A stretch of 64,000 nt of DNA from positions 62,001-126,000 of the forward strand of contig NZ_JABXWT010000011.1 in NCBI RefSeq assembly GCF_013377785.1. Direction: 5' to 3'. The notes under the pieces are model-generated. The model made no database searches, was not told the DNA's origin, and worked only from the letters and a program-made list of their open reading frames with translations. Made by a program: the position numbers and the translations under genes. Positions 54,853-62,451 of the stretch are shown piece by piece. Source of the stretch: Ruegeria haliotis. Lineage in GTDB: Bacteria > Pseudomonadota > Alphaproteobacteria > Rhodobacterales > Rhodobacteraceae. The first letter of the stretch is position 1, and the number at the start of each line of letters is the position of its first letter.

Positions 54853-55971
54853 ATGATGCGAGAGGTCATTCTGGCGATCAATCCCGGCACAACCACCACC
54901 CGCTGTGCGCTCTATTCCATTCAGGGCGCGCAGTTGGGCTGTATCGTGGAAGAGACGCTGGAGCACGACGAGGTCCGCATGGCGGAATTTGCCGAAATCT
55001 CTGATCAGTTGGAGTATCGGTCCGAGTGTGTAGCAGCGTTTTTGCAGGCCCATATGCGCAGCGACGATCTGGTGATCGCATGTGCAGGCCGTGGTGGAAT
55101 GCTGACGCCGGTGCCATCCGGCGTGATCGCGGTGAATGACGATCTCGTGGATTTTGCGCTCAACCGGCCGGTTTACAAACACTCCAGCAATCTGGGCGCA
55201 CCGCTGGCCAATTCCATTGCGGCCCCACTGGGTATTCCCGCCTATATCGTGGACCCGGTCAGTGTTGATGAACTGCCGCCAGTAGCGCGGGTAACCGGGT
55301 GCAAGGAATTGCCCCGTTTCAGCTTCGTACACGCGCTGAATATCCGGGCCTGCACCCGCAAACTGGCGGCAGAGCTGGGCAAACCCTTTGACGACATGCG
55401 CGTTGTTGTTGCCCATCTTGGCGCAGGCATCTCGGTGGCCACCCTGTTGGGCGGCAAGATCGTCGAAAGCTCGAACCGGCAGGAACAATCGCCTTTCAGC
55501 CCGGAACGCGCGGGCGGCCTGCCACCCCTGCCCCTGATCGAGCTCTGTTTTTCCGGCAAGTACAGCAAAGAAGAACTGCTGAAAAAGCTTTATGGTCAGG
55601 GTGGCGTTTATGCCCATCTTGGCACCAAGGACATGCGCAAGGTCGAGGCGATGATTGAAGGCGGCGATGATCATGCCCGCCTGATCCATGACGCGTTGAT
55701 CTATCAGATCGCCAAAGCCATTGGTGCGTCTGCGGCTGTGGCGGATTTCGATCTGGACGGCATCATCCTGACTGGCGGCATGGCGCAGTCCAGACGGGTT
55801 TCCACGACTCTGACCAACAAGGTTCAACGAATTGCGCCAGTGACGGTATATGCCGGATCAAATGAATGTCTGGCGCTGGCCGAAGGCGCGGCGCGTGTAT
55901 TGCAGGGACAGGAAACCCCGATGATATGGCAAGACGATACCGCTGTAGCCGAAGGGGTCACGCAATGCTGA
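54853..55971 (+). CDS. buk: Butyrate kinase-family acyl kinase
   Basis: A 372-residue member of the acetate/butyrate kinase fold: the phosphate-binding start INPGTTTTR, HLGAGISVA in the middle and the C-terminal ILTGGMAQS. Family members phosphorylate short carboxylates with ATP. It starts 3 bases after the aldehyde dehydrogenase stop and overlaps the phosphotransacylase gene. A free butyrate role is not supported by the operon; phosphorylation of glutarate to glutaryl phosphate would fit all neighbours. Confidence 0.9.
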   Translation: MMREVILAINPGTTTTRCALYSIQGAQLGCIVEETLEHDEVRMAEFAEISDQLEYRSECVAAFLQAHMRSDDLVIACAGRGGMLTPVPSGVIAVNDDLVDFALNRPVYKHSSNLGAPLANSIAAPLGIPAYIVDPVSVDELPPVARVTGCKELPRFSFVHALNIRACTRKLAAELGKPFDDMRVVVAHLGAGISVATLLGGKIVESSNRQEQSPFSPERAGGLPPLPLIELCFSGKYSKEELLKKLYGQGGVYAHLGTKDMRKVEAMIEGGDDHARLIHDALIYQIAKAIGASAAVADFDLDGIILTGGMAQSRRVSTTLTNKVQRIAPVTVYAGSNECLALAEGAARVLQGQETPMIWQDDTAVAEGVTQC

Positions 55972-56873
55972 CGTCGTTTGACGATCTGCGCAGATCGGCT
56001 ATCCAGTCCGAGCCGCTGCGTGTTGCGGTCGCGGGTGGCAATGATTTCTATGTGATCGAAGCCGTGTCGATGGCGCTGAAGGACAATCTTGTCTCGCATG
56101 CCATTATCACCGGTGATCGTGATATGATCACGGGCTTTGTGTCTGCAGATCTGCACGATAGAATCGACATTCGCGCCGCCACCACCCCGGCAGAATGCGC
56201 GGACATGGCCGTTGCAGCCGTGCGCGCCGATGAGGCCGATGTCTTGATGAAAGGGCATGTCGACAGCACATCCTATCTGCGCGCCGTCGTGAACCGTGAC
56301 ACGGGCATCCGTCAGGGCGTTCTGTCCAATGTGACGGTGGCCGAAATGCCCAGTTACCCGAAATTGCTGACGGCGACGGATAATGGCATTCTACCGGTGC
56401 CCAATCTGGACCAGAAACGTCAGATCATCCTGAACACCGCGCCGCTCTTTCGCGGATTGGGGATCACAACGGCCAAGGTTGCCGCACTGGCTGCCACGGA
56501 AAAGAAATCAGACGCCCTGCCCGCTACAATCGACGCCGCTGCATTGACAGGTGAGGCCGTCAAAGGCGATTTTCCCGGTTTCGTCGTAGATGGCCCCTTT
56601 GGATATGACGTTGCGGTCAGTGCCACCGCAGCAAAGACCAAAGGGTTGGGTGACTCATTGGTTGCGGGCGATGCTGACCTATTGCTGTTCAGCAATATCG
56701 AGGCGGCCAATGCCGTGGCCAAGGCGTGGAAATTCCACGGACAGGCTGACACTGGATCAATCGTTCTGGGCGCAAAGGTGCCGGTTTTGCTCAACTCGCG
56801 CTCGGACGGGGCTGGACGGCGGATCAATGCATTGCTGCTGGCAGCCATCGTGAAAAAGGGAATGCAGGCATGA
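55965..56873 (+). CDS. ptb: Phosphate butyryltransferase-family phosphotransacylase
   Basis: A 302-residue PTA/PTB-fold enzyme with LMKGHVDSTSYLRAV, MPSYPKLL, LFSNIEAANAVAK and GAKVPVLLNSRSDGA, all typical of Ptb and related acyl transferases. It moves an acyl group between phosphate and CoA. The ATG at 55965 overlaps the kinase by 7 bases, so the two act as a couple: carboxylate plus ATP to acyl phosphate to acyl-CoA. Followed by an ATGA overlap with the 3-hydroxybutyryl-CoA dehydrogenase gene. Confidence 0.9.
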   Translation: MLTSFDDLRRSAIQSEPLRVAVAGGNDFYVIEAVSMALKDNLVSHAIITGDRDMITGFVSADLHDRIDIRAATTPAECADMAVAAVRADEADVLMKGHVDSTSYLRAVVNRDTGIRQGVLSNVTVAEMPSYPKLLTATDNGILPVPNLDQKRQIILNTAPLFRGLGITTAKVAALAATEKKSDALPATIDAAALTGEAVKGDFPGFVVDGPFGYDVAVSATAAKTKGLGDSLVAGDADLLLFSNIEAANAVAKAWKFHGQADTGSIVLGAKVPVLLNSRSDGAGRRINALLLAAIVKKGMQA

Positions 56874-57745
56874 ACATCAGATCCGTTGGCATCATCGGCG
56901 CCGGCCAGATGGGCGCAGGTATCGCGCAGGTATTTGCAGCCTCGGGCTATGATGTTCTGATGAATGACATCTCGGGTGACGCACTGACACAGGCGCGTAC
57001 GCGTATCGAAACAGGTACCGCCCGCATGGTGCAAAAGGAAAAGATGTCTGACGCGGATCGCGACCGCACGTTGAGTAAGCTGGACAGCACCACGGATTTG
57101 GCCGCCCTGGGGCCTTGTGACCTGATCATCGAAGCCGCGACGGAAAACGAAGAGACTAAGCAGAAGATTTTCAAGGGGCTGGAGCCGTCGCTGGCCGAAC
57201 ACAGCCTGCTGGCCAGCAACACATCTTCGATTTCCATCACCCGTATGGCATCACAGACTGATCGCCCCGAATGTTTCATGGGCCTGCATTTCATGAACCC
57301 GGTGCCGGTCATGAAACTGGTCGAACTGATCCGCGGTATCGCCACGTCTGCCGAAACATTCGAGACGATGAAGACCGTTGTGGCCTCGCTGGGCAAGATA
57401 TCTGCCAATGCGGAAGACTACCCAGCCTTCATCGTGAACCGCGTGCTGATCCCGATGATCAACGAGGCCTGTTACACGCTTTATGAAGGCGTGGGGAATG
57501 TCGCAAGCATCGACGCGGCCCTCAAGCTTGGCGCAAACCATCCGATGGGCCCGCTTGAACTGGGCGATTTCATCGGTCTGGATACCTGCCTGTCAATCAT
57601 GAACGTCATGCACCACGGGCTGGCCGACAGCAAATATCGCCCCTGCCCCTTGTTGGTAAAATACGTTGAAGCTGGCTGGCTTGGCCGTAAGTCGGGCCGG
57701 GGCTTTTACGACTATCGGGGTGAGACGCCAATTCCGACACGGTAA
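56870..57745 (+). CDS. hbd: 3-hydroxybutyryl-CoA dehydrogenase
   Basis: A 291-residue enzyme with the NAD motif GIIGAGQMGAGIAQVFA at residue 7, the catalytic His-Glu pair (LHFMNPVPVMKLVE), the SNTSS block and the C-terminal helical domain with NRVLIPMINEA and HPMGPLELGDFIGLD. It oxidises (S)-3-hydroxybutyryl-CoA to acetoacetyl-CoA. In this operon it would act downstream of crotonyl-CoA; the needed enoyl-CoA hydratase is not in the window. Overlaps the preceding gene by 4 bases. Confidence 0.93.
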   Translation: MNIRSVGIIGAGQMGAGIAQVFAASGYDVLMNDISGDALTQARTRIETGTARMVQKEKMSDADRDRTLSKLDSTTDLAALGPCDLIIEAATENEETKQKIFKGLEPSLAEHSLLASNTSSISITRMASQTDRPECFMGLHFMNPVPVMKLVELIRGIATSAETFETMKTVVASLGKISANAEDYPAFIVNRVLIPMINEACYTLYEGVGNVASIDAALKLGANHPMGPLELGDFIGLDTCLSIMNVMHHGLADSKYRPCPLLVKYVEAGWLGRKSGRGFYDYRGETPIPTR

Positions 57746-57819
57746 GGCGCTATAGCGTGCATTCCATAAAAACCACGCCATCGCACCTTACCGCCAGTCA
57801 CTGCCTGCCAGACCCGCAG

Positions 57820-58686
57820 TTAAACGCGAACTGGTCGTTCAGGCTTCTTCAACTGTCCCAGCGACTCCAGATACTCAGAGTGGTGTCCAGCCTCACCATA
57901 GATCGGGAACCGCATGGGGGTGTCACGGAAACTCTTGAGCGGTTGGCCCATGTTCAAGATGCCCCGGCGTCGCTGGCGACGGACATTTTCGAAATCCACC
58001 TCGATGGGGATCAATTCTTCGTTGACGCAACCATCGTGCAGCAGCTGCCCTGCCGGGTCGATGACACGTGAATAGCCATTGCCACCGGCCATCAATCCAT
58101 TGATGGAAAAGACATAAGACTGGAACATCGCGGCCGAGGCCTGTGCGATGATCAGATCGGCGTGACGGTCGACAAAGCTGGCCAGAACCGGGTTGATGAT
58201 GACCTCGGCCCCTTGGGATACCATTTGCCGGGACAGCTCTGGGAACCAGATATCATAGCAGATCGACATACCGAATTTGCCGACATTGGGCACTTCGAAC
58301 ACGCAGACTTCGTTCCCCGGCGTTGTATGTTCCTCATACGGGGCAAAGGGGAACATCTTGCGATAGCGGGTGACGATCTCGCCCTGCGGGTTGATGATCG
58401 GCGAGGTGTTGTACAGGATTCCATCCTGTTCGCCTTTTTCGAAATAGGATCCCGCAACCAACCAAATACCATATTTCTGCGCCAGTTCCTGACACTGGGT
58501 CTCATACTCGCCGCCCTGGGGCTGGGCCGAGGCAGGGTTCGGGCCAGAATGGCACAGCTCGGAAAACACTACCATTTCCACCCAAGGGTAGAGGTGCATC
58601 ATGATGCTCAGCCGTTTTTTCATTTCCGGCATGTTGTCATGCATCGCCAGATGCATCTGGATTCCACCGATGGCGAATTTGGTCAT
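57820..58686 (-). CDS. Carbon-nitrogen hydrolase (nitrilase superfamily)
   Basis: A 288-residue amidase-like enzyme. The catalytic triad is visible: Glu in VFSELCHSG (about residue 43), Lys in YRKMFPF (about 110) and Cys in SICYDIWFPE (about 145). Such enzymes cleave small amides, N-carbamoyl amino acids or nitriles. Convergent with the operon ending at 57745 and 25 bases downstream of the C45-like gene, with which it forms a two-gene unit. Substrate unknown. Confidence 0.9.
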   Translation of the reverse strand: MTKFAIGGIQMHLAMHDNMPEMKKRLSIMMHLYPWVEMVVFSELCHSGPNPASAQPQGGEYETQCQELAQKYGIWLVAGSYFEKGEQDGILYNTSPIINPQGEIVTRYRKMFPFAPYEEHTTPGNEVCVFEVPNVGKFGMSICYDIWFPELSRQMVSQGAEVIINPVLASFVDRHADLIIAQASAAMFQSYVFSINGLMAGGNGYSRVIDPAGQLLHDGCVNEELIPIEVDFENVRRQRRRGILNMGQPLKSFRDTPMRFPIYGEAGHHSEYLESLGQLKKPERPVRV

Positions 58687-58711
58687 TGGGTTATCCTTCT
58701 TGTCTGTCTGA

Positions 58712-59755
58712 TCACTGAATATGCGATCCGTGATCGTCGAATTGCAGCGAAATGATGGAGTTGAGGGTGTCGTCTACTGTCCAATGCCCGGCTGATCCAT
58801 TGCTGAACAGCAAGTCCACGGAACATGTTTCTGGCCGATACAGGCTGGTGAACACGGTGCCAAAGCCATCACCATATCTTGTCGCAAACACGGGTTTGGA
58901 AAGAAATATGTGTTTTAACGTCTCGGCATCCGCAGGTCCGGCCGACATGGTATGTTGCAAGATATCTGCCCGCTCCAATGTCGCCGAGAATCTGCCATGA
59001 CCTGACAGTTCAACCCCAAGCTGATGGTTTGTGGCCCAGTTCTGGCTGCGAAACATGGGTGGGCGATCCGGGGCGATAAAGGCGGTGACGATTTTTCCGG
59101 AACGGTCCGTCAGCGTCACATTATACGACATGTGGCAGGGCAGATATCGCAGCACCTCGATCGCGTCCTGGATATCGGTGCACACTTCCAGCACATAGCG
59201 AATGATCAGCGGCACACCAAATCCGCGCCCGACTGCCAGACGTCCGCCAAAGCTCAGTGATACAGCCAGACCATGTTCGTTGATTCCATCGGACAGGCCA
59301 CTCAGCCCGTCGACCATGCCAATGACCTTTTTCCCCCGCCAGGCGGACCGCAGCAACGTCAGCTCGTTCAACGTGGGGTCCAGATCGTAGTTGCGAATCA
59401 AAAACGGGCCATGGGCATCGCTTGACGCCACTTGCGAGCAATTGGCCAGATACCGTGGCGGGCACCAGAAGGTCAGAAAATCATGTAAATGCTCGTCATC
59501 TGGTGCTACTTCACACAGGCGATCAATCATGCGCTCCAGCTCTGGCATATACCGGCGCACGGCATGTTTCGCTTCTTTGCCGGTGGCCGCCATTTTACCC
59601 TTGGAAAGGTACCATTTTTTCCAGCCAGGCCAGAAGTTTCGGCAGATCTGCGCCCACCCGTCCTGCGGACGATCCTCAGACAACAGCAACAGCTCTCGGT
59701 TCATAACGAAACCTGCGGTCGGATTGTCGTGCATCTGCTCTGCCACAACGGTCAT
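58712..59755 (-). CDS. C45-like Ntn hydrolase / acyltransferase
   Basis: A protein of about 347 residues resembling the acyl-CoA:6-APA acyltransferase (peptidase C45) family. The likely nucleophile is Cys106 in YLANCSQVAS, followed by the family pattern GPFLIRNYDLD and, later, GLSGLSDGINEHGLAVSLSFGG. These enzymes usually self-cleave before the Cys; here that would remove a ~105-residue prosegment. They form or hydrolyse amide bonds. I prefer the ATG at 59755 (preceded by AGGGA); starts at 59776 and 59878 are possible. Paired with the amidase gene. Confidence 0.8.
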   Translation of the reverse strand: MTVVAEQMHDNPTAGFVMNRELLLLSEDRPQDGWAQICRNFWPGWKKWYLSKGKMAATGKEAKHAVRRYMPELERMIDRLCEVAPDDEHLHDFLTFWCPPRYLANCSQVASSDAHGPFLIRNYDLDPTLNELTLLRSAWRGKKVIGMVDGLSGLSDGINEHGLAVSLSFGGRLAVGRGFGVPLIIRYVLEVCTDIQDAIEVLRYLPCHMSYNVTLTDRSGKIVTAFIAPDRPPMFRSQNWATNHQLGVELSGHGRFSATLERADILQHTMSAGPADAETLKHIFLSKPVFATRYGDGFGTVFTSLYRPETCSVDLLFSNGSAGHWTVDDTLNSIISLQFDDHGSHIQ

Positions 59756-59782
59756 CTGGAGTTTCTTCCCTGCCATATTTTC

Positions 59783-59845
59783 TACATTATGGAGCATAGT
59801 GTTGCATGCGCAACCTAAAAATGCTACATCATGGATCATAATGTA
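59783..59845. promoter_or_regulatory. Separated inverted repeat between the divergent C45-like and VOC genes
   Basis: TACATTATG (59783-59791) returns as CATAATGTA (59837-59845), and GTTGC/GCAAC flank ATGC in between (59801-59814). The element lies in the 140-bp divergent promoter region and may be a two-site operator. Confidence 0.45.
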
Positions 59846-59894
59846 TCTATGAGCACCATTTTGTGAGCGTGCTGACACAAATCAGGATTGAACG

Positions 59895-60392
59895 ATGAAA
59901 AAACCAGCTATTCGCCCTCGCGGGTACACAACCGTAACGGCATCTCTGGCCGTTTTGGACGTCGCCGAGATGTTGAAGTTCTTGGAAAATGCCTTTGATG
60001 CCGAAGTGAAAGTTCAGGACACCGCAGAAGCCCCCGGCTTTGCGTCTGTCAAGCTGGGCAATGCCATGGTGTTCATCACCAATGGCTGGGCCGCGCATGG
60101 ACATGTGCCGCCAGCGCCAGCCGCTGCAAGCGCGGTTTCGTTGCACCTGTATGTGGAAGACGTTACCGCCAGTGTCGAGCAGGCCGTTTCCGCAGGCGCC
60201 ACAGTGATTTCGAACCCGCAAGACACATTCTGGGGTGAACGCACGGCCGCGCTGGCAGATCCGTTTGGGCATCGCTGGACGGTGGCAGAGCGCGTCGAAG
60301 TTATGAGCAAGGAAGAGATTGCCGCGCGCAGCGCTGCCGCAGTGACCGACTCGGAAACATCTGAACCGGTTGACGCGACTGGAAACTCGTGA
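59895..60392 (+). CDS. VOC-superfamily protein (PhnB/glyoxalase-like)
   Basis: A 165-residue protein with the paired beta-alpha-beta-beta-beta units of the VOC fold: LAVLDVAEMLKFLENAFDAE opens the first unit, VSLHLYVEDVTASVEQAVSAGA the second, and DPFGHRWTVAERVE is a PhnB-like ending. The last ~30 residues are a disordered tail. VOC proteins are metal-dependent lyases, isomerases or binding proteins; no specific reaction can be assigned. Divergent from the C45-like gene. Confidence 0.82.
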   Translation: MKKPAIRPRGYTTVTASLAVLDVAEMLKFLENAFDAEVKVQDTAEAPGFASVKLGNAMVFITNGWAAHGHVPPAPAAASAVSLHLYVEDVTASVEQAVSAGATVISNPQDTFWGERTAALADPFGHRWTVAERVEVMSKEEIAARSAAAVTDSETSEPVDATGNS

Positions 60393-60425
60393 CTGTAGTT
60401 GGGTAGCACCGACAAAGAGACCCGA

Positions 60426-60779
60426 ATGGACCACGAGCCAGCCCCGACAAGTACGATCCGGCAAAATGCTTTGCCCGAGTTGATGTTGGAGGAGCGCATC
60501 GCCGACTATCCCGTGGCGGTGCGCACGGTGCGCGAAGTCGCAGGTGGCGGTTTTGCCAACAATGACCGGCACCCGAATACATGGACCGTATATTTCCTGG
60601 TCGACGGACAATGGGCGCTTGTAGAATCCGCGCGCGGTTTGCGACGGGAATGGTCCAGTCTGGACCGGCTGGAAAAGTGGCTGCGGTCCTTTGGTTTTCG
60701 GTTCTTCTGGGTCCGCAACGATATTGAGCCCATCGAACCCTCTGGGGAAGGCCCGATGGGAGGACCCAATTTGAAATAA
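60426..60779 (+). CDS. Hypothetical protein, 117 residues
   Basis: A small soluble protein with an Arg/Trp-rich middle (WTVYFLVDGQWALVES, RREWSSLDRLEKWLRSFGFRFFWVRND) and no recognised domain. The ATG at 60426 is preceded by GAGA; a longer start at 60399 is possible. It follows the VOC gene by 33 bases and ends at a perfect terminator, so the two form a small operon. Function unknown. Confidence 0.7.
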   Translation: MDHEPAPTSTIRQNALPELMLEERIADYPVAVRTVREVAGGGFANNDRHPNTWTVYFLVDGQWALVESARGLRREWSSLDRLEKWLRSFGFRFFWVRNDIEPIEPSGEGPMGGPNLK

Positions 60780-60806
60780 AAAGCCGGGGCAGTCCCCGGC
60801 TTTTTT
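60779..60806. terminator. Intrinsic bidirectional terminator
   Basis: AAAGCCGGGG pairs with CCCCGGCTTT around CAGT, with a T run on each strand. It separates the convergent hypothetical gene and the ATP-grasp gene and is the clearest terminator in the window. Confidence 0.9.
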
Positions 60807-60824
60807 ATTGTTTTTAACTCTGGT

Positions 60825-62297
60825 TCAGAACCATTTTCCTTCCGAGATATCCTCGGGGATATTCACGGCCTGCTCGGCTTTCAGCGGGATGGATTTGAAT
60901 TGCGCCTTGATCCCGGAATTCCACAGCTTTGCGCGTTTGGTCAGATTGCGCTTGTCGGTCTGCATCCGACCGCGTGTCAAAAGGCACCCCAGATCCGCGC
61001 CGTGATAGCAGTAGTCACCGGCGCCATAGACCCGCAGATAAAACGCCTCGGCTTCCTGCCCGATCGACGTGATGTTCAGCGCCGGACGGACAAAGCTAAC
61101 GTCGCCGTCCTGATCCATCTGCCAGATTCCTGATTGCGGCGCCTTGGTGATCAGCTCGACCTTGTCTTCGGTCTGCTTGAAGATCAGTTGGGTCCAGTTG
61201 TCATATTCGGTCCAACGGGCCTGAATCTCGGCGATGTCGATCTCGTAATCTACGTTCAGGTATTCCAGTAAATGGAACAGGAACAACGGGCAGCCGCCAT
61301 AGGTCGAGGTGATCAGGTTGGTCGGCGGGGTCGCGCCGCTGACGCGTGGGTTCAACTCACCCAGATAGACCTCGTTGGTATCGGTATCGAGTAGGAAGTC
61401 GAGGCAGAATACACCCTTATAGCCTTCTTTATAAAGCCGCTCACCAAAGTCGCGGGCCATTTTCTGTACCTTCTCCGGTACACCTTCGGGCAAAATTGTG
61501 GGCGACATGTCGTTGCCACACCAGCCGCCTTTGTAGGGGGTGACTTCGGCAAAGCCGGTAATGTCGGTCATGACCGGGCCCACAAGGGTACCGTGCCGTG
61601 TGGCGCATCCCTCGATAGTTCCGGGCAGGTGGTTCAGACGCTTCATCACCTTCAGTTGCTGGTCGACGATCTTGGCGGAATACTTGTCCCAATCCTTTTC
61701 GGATTTGATGAAGAACGTGGTGCGCCCACTGTCGCCATACGGTGTCTGCACCACCAGATCGTGGCCCAGTTTTGCACCATTGGCCAATTTAGTCAGTTCG
61801 GCATAGGTGTCGGCATATCCCATCACGTTCGGGGCTGACGCCACGCCTGCTTCGTTGCCCAACTGCGTGGTCACGATCTTGCTGTCAAGATGCTCGCGCA
61901 GCGCCGCAGGGGCCAGCGCAATTTCCAGGCCGATCTCTTTGCACAGCTTTTCGGTCTTTTCGTCGAACATCACAAAGATTGCCTTGGCGCCCGGATTGGC
62001 CTTGGCTTTCTCGACAACCTCGGGGTGGGACACCAGATAGTTGGCCACATCTTCCATCGATTGGAAATCGTCATGGCTGATCGGCGTCGGCACAAAAGCA
62101 CGCCGGTGATTGCCATCAAAGATGTCGAAATAATTGATGAACTCTAATCCACCAACCCACTGATCCAGCCCCAGGAGGCTGTATGTGGTGGGCGTAATGA
62201 TGTAGATCGGCGTTTCGTTTTTGCGCAGAAACTGAAAAATCTCGGAAAGCGATTTCAGCTTTTTGCGGCGTCCGCTGGTCTTTTTGGCTTTGGTCAT
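60825..62297 (-). CDS. ATP-grasp domain protein (carboxylate-amine ligase-like), unknown substrate
   Basis: A 490-residue protein. The middle part has an ATP-grasp fold: a glycine-rich loop (QTPYGDSGRTTFF, about residue 190), the hinge region, and the Mg-binding end GVFCLDFLLDTDTNEVYLGELNPRVSG (about 300-330) with the Glu-x-Asn pair. The N-terminus has a basic start (KKTSGRRKKLK). ATP-grasp enzymes join a carboxylate to an amine, thiol or carbonate. No specific family is recognised. AGGGACATC precedes the ATG. Next to two amide hydrolases and two aldehyde dehydrogenases, an amide or peptide ligase role is attractive but unproven. Confidence 0.75.
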   Translation of the reverse strand: MTKAKKTSGRRKKLKSLSEIFQFLRKNETPIYIITPTTYSLLGLDQWVGGLEFINYFDIFDGNHRRAFVPTPISHDDFQSMEDVANYLVSHPEVVEKAKANPGAKAIFVMFDEKTEKLCKEIGLEIALAPAALREHLDSKIVTTQLGNEAGVASAPNVMGYADTYAELTKLANGAKLGHDLVVQTPYGDSGRTTFFIKSEKDWDKYSAKIVDQQLKVMKRLNHLPGTIEGCATRHGTLVGPVMTDITGFAEVTPYKGGWCGNDMSPTILPEGVPEKVQKMARDFGERLYKEGYKGVFCLDFLLDTDTNEVYLGELNPRVSGATPPTNLITSTYGGCPLFLFHLLEYLNVDYEIDIAEIQARWTEYDNWTQLIFKQTEDKVELITKAPQSGIWQMDQDGDVSFVRPALNITSIGQEAEAFYLRVYGAGDYCYHGADLGCLLTRGRMQTDKRNLTKRAKLWNSGIKAQFKSIPLKAEQAVNIPEDISEGKWF

Positions 62298-62409
62298 GAT
62301 GTCCCTATCGCTGTTGTCAGATTGAACATGGGATTGAGGCTGTTGGATGGGAAACTCATTTCATATCCCAATTGTGACATTCGGATGCATCATTTCGAAG
62401 ATACACCCA

Positions 62410-62445
62410 CGGTCCGGACAAGCAGCCTCGGCGTTGCCCGGACCG
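62410..62445 (-). terminator. Stem-loop downstream of the last aldehyde dehydrogenase
   Basis: CGGTCCGG and CCGGACCG pair across a 20-base loop, 7 bases after the stop codon on the minus strand. No T run follows, so it is a probable 3'-end structure or attenuator ahead of the ATP-grasp gene. Confidence 0.5.
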
Positions 62446-62451
62446 CAGTGA

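Noticed and set aside
57746..57819. CGCTATAGCG palindrome between hbd and the amidase gene
   Set aside because: Only 10 bases, no T run and no loop; too weak to call a terminator or operator.
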